From Bacteroides sp. UBA7335 (GTDB taxonomy: Bacteria; Bacteroidota; Bacteroidia; Bacteroidales; Bacteroidaceae), in the NCBI GenBank assembly GCA_002471185.1, contig DKPL01000066.1:1-23415 (forward strand): a stretch of 23,415 nucleotides of DNA, written 5' to 3'. Below are positions 1 to 8,108 of this stretch, one piece after another (position 1 is the stretch's first letter; every line of letters begins with the position of its first letter). Both the position numbers and the translations under genes were made by a program. The notes under the pieces were generated by a model, which did not search any database, was not told the origin of the DNA, and was given only the letters and a program-made list of their open reading frames with translations.

Positions 1-190
1 TGAGATAATATCCTCCCCAAACCCCATGATTGTAGTGGATTCCTTTTGTCTCTCCTTTTTGCAGCTTGATTTTGAAAATTGTATCGTTGTTTTGATATAC
101 CCATGTTCCTATGAAATTATCGAAGTTCGTTTGCGAGAAGCTAGCTGTGCACATTGCCACTAACGCTAAAAGTATATATATTTTTTTCAT
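1..190 (-). CDS. Small exported protein, 3' part missing (runs off left edge)
   Basis: The ATG at 188-190 opens a frame that stays open to the window edge, giving 63 visible residues. Residues 1-19 (MKKIYILLALVAMCTASFS) form a typical signal peptide, with cleavage likely before QTNF. The mature part begins with an F-x-GTW motif (residues 26-30) followed by alternating hydrophobic and polar residues, as at the start of small lipocalin-like or DUF6705-type beta-rich secreted proteins of Bacteroidetes. That family name is from memory and tentative. The gene starts 13 bases after the stop of the JAMM-motif lipoprotein on the same strand, so the two are probably cotranscribed and may work together outside the cytoplasm. 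The C-terminus is not visible and no catalytic motif can be named. Confidence 0.7.
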   Translation of the reverse strand, partial: MKKIYILLALVAMCTASFSQTNFDNFIGTWVYQNNDTIFKIKLQKGETKGIHYNHGVWGGYYL

Positions 191-203
191 GATCTACATT
201 TTT

Positions 204-1628
204 TTATTTACAATTGGTATTTGATAATTCTTGTTTCCCATTACTCTCTTTGGCTTCCCAAACTGCTAAGGTATAACCGGTATCGCTATAAGTAGCAGTA
301 TTAAACATGACACTTATCCCTGATTGTGCGGCATTCAAAAAGTCTATAAATTTAGCGATTACAGAATCTATATCTTTTTTAGTCCTATTTTCTATCATTT
401 GTTCGTATTCCGCAAGCATTAAGTCAATATTCTCTGCAAACTCCTTGAATTTGGTTTCATCTACAATTATCAGACTCAAGCATCCAAATTCGCTGATTAC
501 TCCATATGAAAAGTTTTTAAGATGGATATTTCCTTTCTTGTATAAATCTATCAATGTATTTAAGTCTTGCCATGATGGGTAGGGACCTCCTGTGGGATGT
601 GTGTGGTAAAGTTCCGATATTTTGCATCCTTTTAAGTTTATTTGGTATGTAACCTTTTTAGGCTTTCTTTCACTTGGGGATATGTATTTACCTGTAGATG
701 TTTTTATCCATCCATTTTCTGTTTTATTTATTGTTTGTTTCGTTGCTTCAGATATAAATTCTTGCACTTTATTTATAAGTGCCGTATCCGTCGACAGCTG
801 ATTTGCTTTGTCACAAGGGTTTTTAAGACTTTCGTCATATGGTCTTGGTAAATCATCTTCGTATCCTTGGTTGGTTGAGCCTCCCTCTCCTTCTTTTATC
901 ACTCCTGAATCTGGTAATCCTCCACCAGCTCCACCGTTTCCATCTAAGTCAAATACCGTTTCATATATTATTGTATTCCAGCAATGTTTTCCCTTGTAGT
1001 CTTCGTAGCCGTTCTCATCTCCCACCGCGACATACGATTCTGTACATTTTTCTCCGAAATACACGGCTCTGGTTTGTGTCTGGGGTATATCCTGAAAGCA
1101 TAATCCGCTTTGTGGTATTTTGTTGAGTACTGTATACGTGAAGTAATCAAACATCCACATCTCCCCAAATTTATGGCCATATGTGCATTCAAGTTCCAAA
1201 GCCATCCTTCTGTTATAGACAAAATAATCCGTGTATTTTTCATCCATGACAAGAAATAGCATCGCATTGATTTCTTCTTCTGGGTTTGGTTCTTGAATCG
1301 GTATCACATACACCAACTTTTCATCTTCGACAAAAACTACGGGTTGTGTCCATAGTGGTGTTCCGAATTGTCGAGTCAATTCTTGTTCAAAATCGTAGTA
1401 TCCACTTCGAGTATTTGTCTTCATCTCTTGATTGATGCTGTTGACTACATTTTGGATATGCTTTTTTGCTTCTCTTAATGTTGTGGATATTGGTGGGATT
1501 ATTTCAAGGTTGGAACTTTTATCCTGCAAGCATCCCTGCGCCAAAATCGTCATCAAGCAAATAATTAAAATTAAAAAGCCAAGGCTTCTCTTCTCTTCTC
1601 TTCTTTTCTTTTCTTTTCTCTTTTTCAT
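204..1628 (-). CDS. Lipoprotein with a JAMM-like (JAB/MPN) metallopeptidase motif
   Basis: A 474-residue protein with a very basic n-region (residues 2-15, nearly all K, R and E), a hydrophobic stretch (17-31) and a lipobox-like LAQGC, so it is probably a lipoprotein. Residues 40-160 resemble N-terminal regions common in Bacteroidetes surface lipoproteins of unknown role. A Gly-rich linker follows near residues 230-240. The C-terminal part carries H342-T-H344-P...P351-S352-x-x-D355, matching the zinc-binding HxH...SxxD core of JAMM peptidases; the usual upstream glutamate was not placed with certainty. Many cysteines fit disulfides in an extracytoplasmic protein. Start choice: the ATG at 1628 is the only one that supplies the basic n-region. 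Codons 2-14 consist of 5-base repeats, so the reading frame may be switchable. No clear promoter was found upstream. Substrate unknown; a role in competition or surface proteolysis is conjecture. Confidence 0.75.
   Translation of the reverse strand: MKKRKEKKRREEKRSLGFLILIICLMTILAQGCLQDKSSNLEIIPPISTTLREAKKHIQNVVNSINQEMKTNTRSGYYDFEQELTRQFGTPLWTQPVVFVEDEKLVYVIPIQEPNPEEEINAMLFLVMDEKYTDYFVYNRRMALELECTYGHKFGEMWMFDYFTYTVLNKIPQSGLCFQDIPQTQTRAVYFGEKCTESYVAVGDENGYEDYKGKHCWNTIIYETVFDLDGNGGAGGGLPDSGVIKEGEGGSTNQGYEDDLPRPYDESLKNPCDKANQLSTDTALINKVQEFISEATKQTINKTENGWIKTSTGKYISPSERKPKKVTYQINLKGCKISELYHTHPTGGPYPSWQDLNTLIDLYKKGNIHLKNFSYGVISEFGCLSLIIVDETKFKEFAENIDLMLAEYEQMIENRTKKDIDSVIAKFIDFLNAAQSGISVMFNTATYSDTGYTLAVWEAKESNGKQELSNTNCK
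1586..1620 (-). repeat. Pentanucleotide repeat tract, 7 units, inside the lipoprotein start
   Basis: On the plus strand the tract is TTCTC x3, TTCTT x3, TTCTC x1, followed by TTTTT and the CAT start codon. Read in the coding direction it is seven RAGAA units beginning six bases after the end of the ATG. The unit is not a multiple of three, so gain or loss of one unit shifts the frame of the lipoprotein. Confidence 0.85.
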
Positions 1629-1830
1629 AGGCTGTATTATATTTAGTGATTAAATAAAGAAATGCATGTTATTTTTGATCAATTACTTGAACTCTCACAT
1701 TTCAATTTATTGTAGTATATAAATGAACGCTTTCATCTTTTTTTCATCATATCATGTATCTGTTATGCAATGTAATGATTTATTTGATATTAAGTATAAA
1801 TGCGCTTGTTTTTAACTTTTGTCGTATCAC

Positions 1831-1868
1831 AAAAAAAAGAGCGGAAACCCTTTCAGATTTCCGCTCTT
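1831..1868 (-). terminator. Rho-independent terminator of the pyruvate oxidoreductase gene
   Basis: A perfect 11-bp inverted repeat (1837-1847 with 1858-1868, sequence AAGAGCGGAAA) encloses a 10-base loop. Reading on the minus strand it is followed by eight U residues (1838-1831). It lies 26 bases beyond the stop codon at 1894. Confidence 0.93.
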
Positions 1869-1893
1869 CGCTTTATTTAAAAGAATAATTTAT

Positions 1894-4800
1894 TTATTCT
1901 TTGATTTCAGCACCCCAGTTGCTCAAAGAAAGACGCTTGTAGCTATTGTAACGCCATTTAGCATTTTCTTCAGCAGCTTGGAATAATTCAGCAGCTTCTG
2001 AAGGATATTGTTTCATTACAGAAGCGTAACGAACCTCACCTTTCAAGAAGTTTTGGAATTCAGACCAGTTAGGTTCTTTGCTATCCAATTGGAATGGGTT
2101 CTTGCCTTCAGCTTCCAACGCAGGGTTGTAGCGATACAAGTGCCAGTATCCACAAGATACAGCCTTAACTTGCTCTTCTTGAGCTTTACCCATACCGGCT
2201 TTCAAACCGTGGCTGATACATGGAGAGTAAGCAATGATTAATGATGGTCCGGGATATGCTTCAGCTTCGCGGATTGCTTTCAAAGTTTGAGCTTGGTCAG
2301 CACCCATTGCGATTTGAGCTACATAAACATAACCATAAGTAGTTGCCATTAAACCAAGGTCTTTCTTACGAACGCGTTTTCCGGCAGCAGCAAACTTAGC
2401 GATTGCGCCAACAGGAGTAGCTTTAGATGATTGACCACCTGTGTTAGAATAGATCTCAGTGTCAAGAACAAGAATATTAACATCTTTACCAGATGCAATT
2501 ACGTGGTCAAGACCACCGTAACCGATATCGTAAGAAGCACCGTCACCACCGATAATCCATTGGCTACGTTTTACCAAGTATTGTTTCAAATCGTAGATTT
2601 TGCCACAGTGTTCGCATTTATCTTTGCAAGCTTCAACCATAGGAATGATTTTAGCAGCCAATTCTTTAGTCTTGTCAGCATCAAGCATGTTGTTGATCCA
2701 CTCAGCAAATACTTCTTTGTAGTCTGCCGGACAGCAGTCAGAAGCGATAGCTTCGTTCATGATCTTAACGATGCGTTCACGCATTTTTTCGTTAGCCAAT
2801 TCCATACCCAAACCAAATTCGCAGAAGTCTTCGAACAATGAGTTAGCCCATGCCGGACCGTGACCGTCTTCGTTTGTAGTATAAGGAGTTGATGGAACCG
2901 AACCAGAGTAGATAGAAGAACATCCTGTAGCGTTAGCAACGATTTCGCGTTCGCCAAACAATTGAGTGATCAATTTCACGTAAGGAGTTTCACCACAACC
3001 AGAGCAAGCACCAGAGAACTCAAACAATGGAGTAGCAAACTGTGAGTTCTTCACGTTAGCTTTGATGTCTACCAAGTTTTGTTTTGATTTCACGTTGTCA
3101 ACACAGAAATCCCAGTTGGCAGCTTCAACAAGTTGACCTTCTAAGTGCTTCATTTCAAGAGCACGGCCACCTTTCTTAGGATTGCCCGGACATACGTCAA
3201 CACAGTTACCGCAACCTAAACAGTCGAGTACACCAACTTGCATACGGAATGTCATGCCGTCGAATGCTTTACCTACTGCTTTGATTTGAGTAAAGTTAGC
3301 GTTCTTTTGCTCTTCAGTATCCAATACGAATGGACGGATACAAGCGTGAGGGCAAACATAAGCACATTTGTTACATTGGATACAGTTTTCTGGAATCCAT
3401 TCTGGAACGAATGCAGCAACACCACGTTTTTCGTATTTCGCAGTACCTTGATACCAAGTACCATCTTCGATGCCCTTGAATGCAGAAACTGGCAACAAGT
3501 CACCATCTTGAGCATTGATAGGACGAACTACTTCGTTGATGAATGCAGGGTCATTGTTTGTAGCAGGAGCTTCGTCAGCAAGGTTAGCCCAAGCAGCGTC
3601 AACAGTCAATTGCTTGTATTCGCCACCACGGTCTACCGCAGCATAGTTTTTGTTTACGATATCTTCACCCTTCTTACCATAAGATTTTTGGATGAATTTC
3701 TTCATTTGTTCTACTGCAAGATCTACTGGAATTACGTTAGTAATACGGAAGAATGCAGATTGAAGAATAGTGTTAGTACGGTTACCCAAACCAATTTCTT
3801 GTGCAATTTGAGTAGCGTTGATATAGTAAACAGTGATGTTATTTTTTGCAAGATATTTCTTCACACGAACTGGCAAGTTTTTAGCCAACTCTTCGCCTTC
3901 CCAGATGGTGTTCAAAAGGAAAGTACCGTTTTTGCGCAAACCACGAGTTACATCATACATTTGAAGGTATGCTTGAACGTGACATGCTACGAAGTTTGGA
4001 GTATTTACCAAGTAAGTAGAACGGATAGGATCAGTACCGAAACGAAGGTGAGAACAAGTGAAACCACCTGATTTCTTCGAGTCGTAAGAGAAGTATGCTT
4101 GACAGTATTTATCTGTGTTGTCACCGATAATTTTTACTGAGTTTTTGTTTGCACCTACAGTACCGTCTGCACCCAAACCAAAGAATTTAGCTTCGAACAT
4201 ACCTTCACCGCCAAGAGCGATTTCTTCTTTCAATGGAAGAGAAGTGAAAGTAACGTCGTCTACGATACCCAAAGTAAATTGGTTCTTAGGCATTGGCAAT
4301 GCCAAGTTTTCAAATACTGAAAGAATTTGTGCAGGAGTAGTATCTTTTGAACCTAAACCGTAACGTCCGCCTACGATAACAGGAGCATTTTCTTTTCCGT
4401 AAAAACAATCTTTTACGTCTAAGTACAATGGTTCGCCTGTTGCGCCTGGTTCTTTAGTACGGTCAAGTACTGCAATTGTTTTAGCAGTTTTAGGTACAGC
4501 AGCCAAGAAGTGTTTAGCAGAGAATGGACGGTACAAGTGTACTGAAACCATACCTACTTTTTCGCCATTTGCTACCAAGTGGTCGATAGCTTCGCGAGCA
4601 GCTTCTGTTACAGAACCCATTGCGATGATTACGCGTTCTGCATCTTCAGCACCATAATAATCAAATAGACCATATTTGCGACCAGTGATTTTGTAGATTT
4701 CATTCATGTACTCTTCTACGATAGCAGGAACTGTTTCGTAGTAGTTGTTGCATGACTCACGGTGTTGGAAGAAGTGATCAGGGTTTTCAGCCATACCGCG

Positions 4801-5451
4801 AGCAACAGGAGCCATTGGGTTCAATGCGCGAGCACGGAATTCAGCCAAAGCTTGTTGATCAACAAGTGGAGCAAGATCTTCGTTTTCCAACAATTCGATT
4901 TTTTGAATTTCGTGTGAAGTACGGAATCCATCGAAGAAGTTTACGAAAGGCACGCGAGACTTCAATGTAGCTAAGTGAGCAACACCTGACAAGTCCATAA
5001 CTTCTTGTACTGAACCTTCTGCCAACATTGCAAAACCTGTTTGACGAGTTGACATAACATCTTGGTGGTCGCCAAAGATACACAATGCGTGGCTTGCTAA
5101 AGTACGAGCAGATACGTGGAATACGCAAGGCAAGAACTCACCGGCAATCTTGTACATGTTAGGGATCATCAACAATAATCCTTGAGATGCAGTGTAAGTA
5201 GATGTCAAAGCACCTGCTTGCAATGAACCGTGAACTGCACCAGCTGCACCAGCTTCTGATTGCATTTCTTGTACCAAAACTGTTTCGCCGAAGATGTTTT
5301 TACGTCCTGCAGCAGCCCATTCGTCTACGTACTCAGCCATAGTCGAAGAAGGAGTGATAGGATAAATCGCAGCTACTTCTGAGAACATATAAGAGATATG
5401 TGCAGCAGCTTGATTACCATCACAAGTGATGAATTTCTTCTGTTTAGTCAT
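1894..5451 (-). CDS. nifJ: Pyruvate:ferredoxin (flavodoxin) oxidoreductase, single-chain
   Basis: Oxidises pyruvate with CoA to acetyl-CoA and CO2 and passes electrons to ferredoxin or flavodoxin; a key cytoplasmic enzyme of anaerobic energy metabolism. The 1185-residue length fits the fused homodimeric PFOR type. Visible in order: N-terminal pyrimidine-binding domain with YPITPSS near residue 31; a C-terminal-like domain II and the gamma-type domain; a two-cluster ferredoxin insert with CIQCNKC (C690, C693, C696) and CLGCGNC (C744, C747, C750), each followed by CP; a further cluster-binding CSGCGE; and the TPP site GGDGASYDIG (968-977) with SNTGGQSS downstream. The gene ends at a strong terminator. 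It begins 42 bases after the ATPase gene; no perfect TAnnTTTG promoter was seen in that gap, so its promoter may lie inside the upstream gene. Codon use looks like that of a highly expressed gene. Confidence 0.97.
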   Translation of the reverse strand: MTKQKKFITCDGNQAAAHISYMFSEVAAIYPITPSSTMAEYVDEWAAAGRKNIFGETVLVQEMQSEAGAAGAVHGSLQAGALTSTYTASQGLLLMIPNMYKIAGEFLPCVFHVSARTLASHALCIFGDHQDVMSTRQTGFAMLAEGSVQEVMDLSGVAHLATLKSRVPFVNFFDGFRTSHEIQKIELLENEDLAPLVDQQALAEFRARALNPMAPVARGMAENPDHFFQHRESCNNYYETVPAIVEEYMNEIYKITGRKYGLFDYYGAEDAERVIIAMGSVTEAAREAIDHLVANGEKVGMVSVHLYRPFSAKHFLAAVPKTAKTIAVLDRTKEPGATGEPLYLDVKDCFYGKENAPVIVGGRYGLGSKDTTPAQILSVFENLALPMPKNQFTLGIVDDVTFTSLPLKEEIALGGEGMFEAKFFGLGADGTVGANKNSVKIIGDNTDKYCQAYFSYDSKKSGGFTCSHLRFGTDPIRSTYLVNTPNFVACHVQAYLQMYDVTRGLRKNGTFLLNTIWEGEELAKNLPVRVKKYLAKNNITVYYINATQIAQEIGLGNRTNTILQSAFFRITNVIPVDLAVEQMKKFIQKSYGKKGEDIVNKNYAAVDRGGEYKQLTVDAAWANLADEAPATNNDPAFINEVVRPINAQDGDLLPVSAFKGIEDGTWYQGTAKYEKRGVAAFVPEWIPENCIQCNKCAYVCPHACIRPFVLDTEEQKNANFTQIKAVGKAFDGMTFRMQVGVLDCLGCGNCVDVCPGNPKKGGRALEMKHLEGQLVEAANWDFCVDNVKSKQNLVDIKANVKNSQFATPLFEFSGACSGCGETPYVKLITQLFGEREIVANATGCSSIYSGSVPSTPYTTNEDGHGPAWANSLFEDFCEFGLGMELANEKMRERIVKIMNEAIASDCCPADYKEVFAEWINNMLDADKTKELAAKIIPMVEACKDKCEHCGKIYDLKQYLVKRSQWIIGGDGASYDIGYGGLDHVIASGKDVNILVLDTEIYSNTGGQSSKATPVGAIAKFAAAGKRVRKKDLGLMATTYGYVYVAQIAMGADQAQTLKAIREAEAYPGPSLIIAYSPCISHGLKAGMGKAQEEQVKAVSCGYWHLYRYNPALEAEGKNPFQLDSKEPNWSEFQNFLKGEVRYASVMKQYPSEAAELFQAAEENAKWRYNSYKRLSLSNWGAEIKE

Positions 5452-5493
5452 AACAATTAAAATATATTTAAGTAAATAATTTGACTTTCACTA

Positions 5494-6672
5494 TTAATAT
5501 AAGAAGCCAAACATCCAAAGTGGAATTTGATTTCCTCTTCCGATTTCGGCTTTATGCATAGCATATGTCACTCCCGGATTGTTTTTAATTTTCACTCCCT
5601 CGCAACATATCTTAAAAGGCATAATCTCATCTACCATATACGAGACGTATTTATCTCCTTTGTGTACCTTGTGATCTTTCCACAATGAATTAACAAAGAA
5701 AGTATCTAATACATCTTGTTCTTCTACCTTTACCGGATAGAAAGAGTACATTAGGTTGGAGTTGTGCATCATTATTTTTGATGGCTTTTTAGGAAACTCC
5801 TCACCTTCGGGATAGACTAAGTTTATCATGCGTGCATCTGCCAGGTATTTGATGTAATTCATCACTGTGGCACGCGAAGTTTGTATTTCTGTGGCCAGTT
5901 GACTAACGTTGGGAGCCTTAGGACCCTCTACAGCCAATAGGTAAAGCAATTTTTTGATTTTCGATAGATACTTCAATTCAATCTGCTTGATTAATAGAAT
6001 GTCTACCTCTACCATCATGTTCATGGTTTTAAGCAGATTTTCCGAAAAGTTTCGCTTTTCTAAGAAAAATGGGTAAAAACCGTGATGAAGATAATCTTGG
6101 AAATAGTCTAAAGGACGAACTTTGGATAAAATGCCTTTGGCTAATTGCTCGTGGTTGCTCAATATCTCTTCGAGGGTGTAAGCGCGAAACTTCATGCCTG
6201 TTTGTAGGTTTAAAAATTCGCGAAACGAGAAACCACGCAGGTTATAACTCTTTACAATATTGTTAAGTTCTTGATTTTCTTCCTTCAAGCGCATCACCGA
6301 CGAACCGGTAAATACGATTTTAAGATTAGGAAAGCGGTCGTAGCAAATGCGCAACTCTTCGCTCCAATTGGGGTATTTAAATACTTGGTCAATAAGTAAC
6401 ACCTTGCCGCCACGACGTTGAAAGTCTTGTGCAAAATCTACAATGCTATGGCCCGAAAAGTAGAAATGATTCATGTTGATAAATAAACACGAACGGTCTG
6501 TTCCAAATTTTTCTTTAGCGTATTGAAGCAGAAAAGTAGTTTTGCCCACGCCACGTGTTCCTTTTATACCAATCATGCGGTCGTTCCAATTAATCTCGTC
6601 CATTAAGTCGCGACGAACAGGGGCATTGGTATGCTCTACAAGGTATGAGTGTGTGCGGTAGAATGACTCCAT
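5494..6672 (-). CDS. AAA-type ATPase with C-terminal DUF4143-like domain
   Basis: A 392-residue protein of the AAA_14 plus DUF4143 class, common in Bacteroidetes and archaea and without an agreed function. The N-terminal ATPase domain has Walker A GTRGVGKTT (38-46), a Walker B strand VLLID ending at D95, and FTGSS as the sensor strand. The second half has a helix-turn-helix-like segment with TSRATVMNYIKYL and a C-terminal nuclease-like region. Odd: the residue after the Walker B aspartate is glutamine (Q96, codon CAA), where the catalytic glutamate is expected. Start choice: an upstream in-frame ATG at 6744 would add 24 residues, but a consensus promoter lies at 6701-6731, between the two ATGs, so the ATG at 6670-6672 is preferred. 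It is upstream of and parallel to the PFOR gene, with no terminator seen between them. Confidence 0.85.
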   Translation of the reverse strand: MESFYRTHSYLVEHTNAPVRRDLMDEINWNDRMIGIKGTRGVGKTTFLLQYAKEKFGTDRSCLFINMNHFYFSGHSIVDFAQDFQRRGGKVLLIDQVFKYPNWSEELRICYDRFPNLKIVFTGSSVMRLKEENQELNNIVKSYNLRGFSFREFLNLQTGMKFRAYTLEEILSNHEQLAKGILSKVRPLDYFQDYLHHGFYPFFLEKRNFSENLLKTMNMMVEVDILLIKQIELKYLSKIKKLLYLLAVEGPKAPNVSQLATEIQTSRATVMNYIKYLADARMINLVYPEGEEFPKKPSKIMMHNSNLMYSFYPVKVEEQDVLDTFFVNSLWKDHKVHKGDKYVSYMVDEIMPFKICCEGVKIKNNPGVTYAMHKAEIGRGNQIPLWMFGFLY

Positions 6673-6700
6673 CTTCTTAATAATCTGTTTTATCGGGTGG

Positions 6701-6731
6701 CAAATATACCACAATTTCTGATATTTGCAAA
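6701..6731 (-). promoter_or_regulatory. Bacteroides-type promoter of the ATPase gene
   Basis: On the minus strand TTTG (6731-6728), then 19 bases, then TATATTTG (6708-6701). This fits the Bacteroides -33/-7 consensus TTTG...TAnnTTTG in both sequence and spacing. It sits 28 bases before the preferred ATG, leaving a leader of roughly 20 bases. Confidence 0.8.
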
Positions 6732-6843
6732 GTAGAGATAGCAAAATTATAGCTGCTGAAACTCTATAATGTACAAACTGTCTTAAAGCATTTTATATAG
6801 CCTAACCAAATGCTATTCTTTTTTAAAGAAATAGGGTTGTATG

Positions 6844-6879
6844 AAGCCATAAAGTATAGGACTTTCCTCTTTATGGCTT
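6844..6879. repeat. Hairpin-forming inverted repeat between divergent genes
   Basis: AAGCCATAAAG (6844-6854) and CTTTATGGCTT (6869-6879) are a perfect 11-bp inverted repeat. Inside, AGG (6858-6860) can pair with CCT (6866-6868). Neither side has a T-tract, so it does not look like a terminator. It lies between the ATPase promoter and the proposed promoter of the ATP-grasp gene and could be an operator or a structured RNA element. Confidence 0.6.
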
Positions 6880-6903
6880 GTGGTATGTATAGTTATTTTG
6901 CAT

Positions 6904-6911
6904 TATCTTTG
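6904..6911 (+). promoter_or_regulatory. Probable -7 element for the ATP-grasp gene
   Basis: TATCTTTG matches TAnnTTTG exactly and lies 21 bases before the ATG at 6933. The upstream -33 element is weak: the nearest candidate is CTTG at 6877-6880, 23 bases away. Confidence 0.5.
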
Positions 6912-6932
6912 TCGTTACTTTTGTAGGATAAG

Positions 6933-8108
6933 ATGAAAGAAGTTTGGATATTTAACCCTGAGAATGATTTGGCTTTGGCCGATGGAGGAAGCAATTACAT
7001 CGCTCCGGCTTTGGTACGCCTTATGGGCGAAGAGCTTGCCATGCTACCTGTATGGTATGCTGATGCCGGAGCATATGTTTTGGCAGCATCGGCCTACAAT
7101 GAGTCGTTCCTTGCCCAGATGCATGGAGTACTTGGCGAAAATGTAAAATTGATAACTTGGCCCGAACTTGCAGAAGATGACGATGTTGTTGTTCGTCCTT
7201 GGGGGTGGAATGCCTCCTTGCGCAAAGCGCTGATAGCTTGTGGCGTTTGTGCTGATAGTTTGCCTTCGGTCGATGATATATCTCAACTCAAAGCATTATC
7301 TCATCGTCAGTTAGCAGTTGCGCTTTTGCCTCACTTGCAAATTAATAGTCGTTTTTGCGGTTTTTCTGCCTTACTTACCTCTATGGATGCTTGTAGATTA
7401 TTTGTAGAGAATCATCCTCATTGCCTGTTGAAAGCTCCCTTGTCGGGGAGCGGCAAAGGCCTAAATTGGTGTAAAGGTGAGTTTACCCCTTTGATTTCGG
7501 GATGGTGCAACCGTACGCTTATGCATCAGGAGGCTGTAGTTGGCGAACCGGCCTTTGACAAGGTAATGGATTTTGCCATGGAGTTTTATAGTGGCCAAGA
7601 TGGTGTCTCCTTTGTAGGGTATTCTGCTTTTACTACTACACATAGTGGGGCTTACGAAGCAAATATCCTCTCTTCCGATACTTATATAGAATCGCTTTTG
7701 GTAACATATGTTCCCTTGTCTGATATCGTGCAATTGCGCACCGCACTTATTCGACAACTCACTTCGATGCTTCGTGCTCACTATCGGGGCTATTTAGGAG
7801 TAGATATGATGATATGTCGTTTTAGCGAAGCACCGTTCTATCGCATTCACCCTTGTGTAGAGGTTAATATGCGCATGAATATGGGTGTTGTAGCACATTC
7901 CATCTATCAACGTCATGTGGCAGATGGCGGTAGGGGAGTGTTTCGAATAAACTATCATTCTACCGAGGGAGAGGTGTTGAGTGAACACCTTGTTATGCAG
8001 CAACAATATCCATTGACTTTATCCGGTCGCAGAATCTTGTCGGGGTACGTATCTCTTGTTCCAGTCACTCCTCACTCGCATTATCACGCTTTTATTTTGA
8101 TTGAGTAG
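6933..8108 (+). CDS. Uncharacterised ATP-grasp-like protein
   Basis: A 391-residue cytoplasmic protein with no signal peptide or membrane segment. I do not recognise a named family, but the layout is that of an ATP-grasp ligase. The N-terminal region has WIFNPENDLALA (5-16) and RPWGWN (near 88). The central part has LLKAPLSGSGKGL, with K167 before a Gly/Ser-rich loop, and then a hinge-like LMHQEAVV. The C-terminal part has GYLGVDMMI with D291, and HPCVEVNMRMN with E310 and N312, spaced like the magnesium ligands of ATP-grasp enzymes. Such enzymes join a carboxylate to an amine or thiol; the substrate here cannot be inferred. It is a single-gene unit transcribed away from the ATPase gene, and its last 17 bases overlap the convergent hydrolase gene. 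The ATG at 6933 fits the upstream -7 element. Confidence 0.72.
   Translation: MKEVWIFNPENDLALADGGSNYIAPALVRLMGEELAMLPVWYADAGAYVLAASAYNESFLAQMHGVLGENVKLITWPELAEDDDVVVRPWGWNASLRKALIACGVCADSLPSVDDISQLKALSHRQLAVALLPHLQINSRFCGFSALLTSMDACRLFVENHPHCLLKAPLSGSGKGLNWCKGEFTPLISGWCNRTLMHQEAVVGEPAFDKVMDFAMEFYSGQDGVSFVGYSAFTTTHSGAYEANILSSDTYIESLLVTYVPLSDIVQLRTALIRQLTSMLRAHYRGYLGVDMMICRFSEAPFYRIHPCVEVNMRMNMGVVAHSIYQRHVADGGRGVFRINYHSTEGEVLSEHLVMQQQYPLTLSGRRILSGYVSLVPVTPHSHYHAFILIE

Noticed and set aside
1629..1830. Promoter for the JAMM lipoprotein gene
   Set aside because: The region is very AT-rich, but no TAnnTTTG or paired TTTG was found on the minus strand; a promoter must exist but cannot be placed from the sequence.
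3238..4071. A 277-codon open frame on the plus strand inside the PFOR gene
   Set aside because: It lies wholly antisense to a strongly supported 1185-residue enzyme, its product has no recognisable motif, and long antisense frames are expected opposite genes with biased codon use.
6916..6923. TACTTTTG as the -7 element of the ATP-grasp gene
   Set aside because: It matches TAnnTTTG, but transcription would begin only a few bases before the ATG; TATCTTTG at 6904-6911 leaves a more normal leader. A nearly leaderless transcript cannot be excluded.
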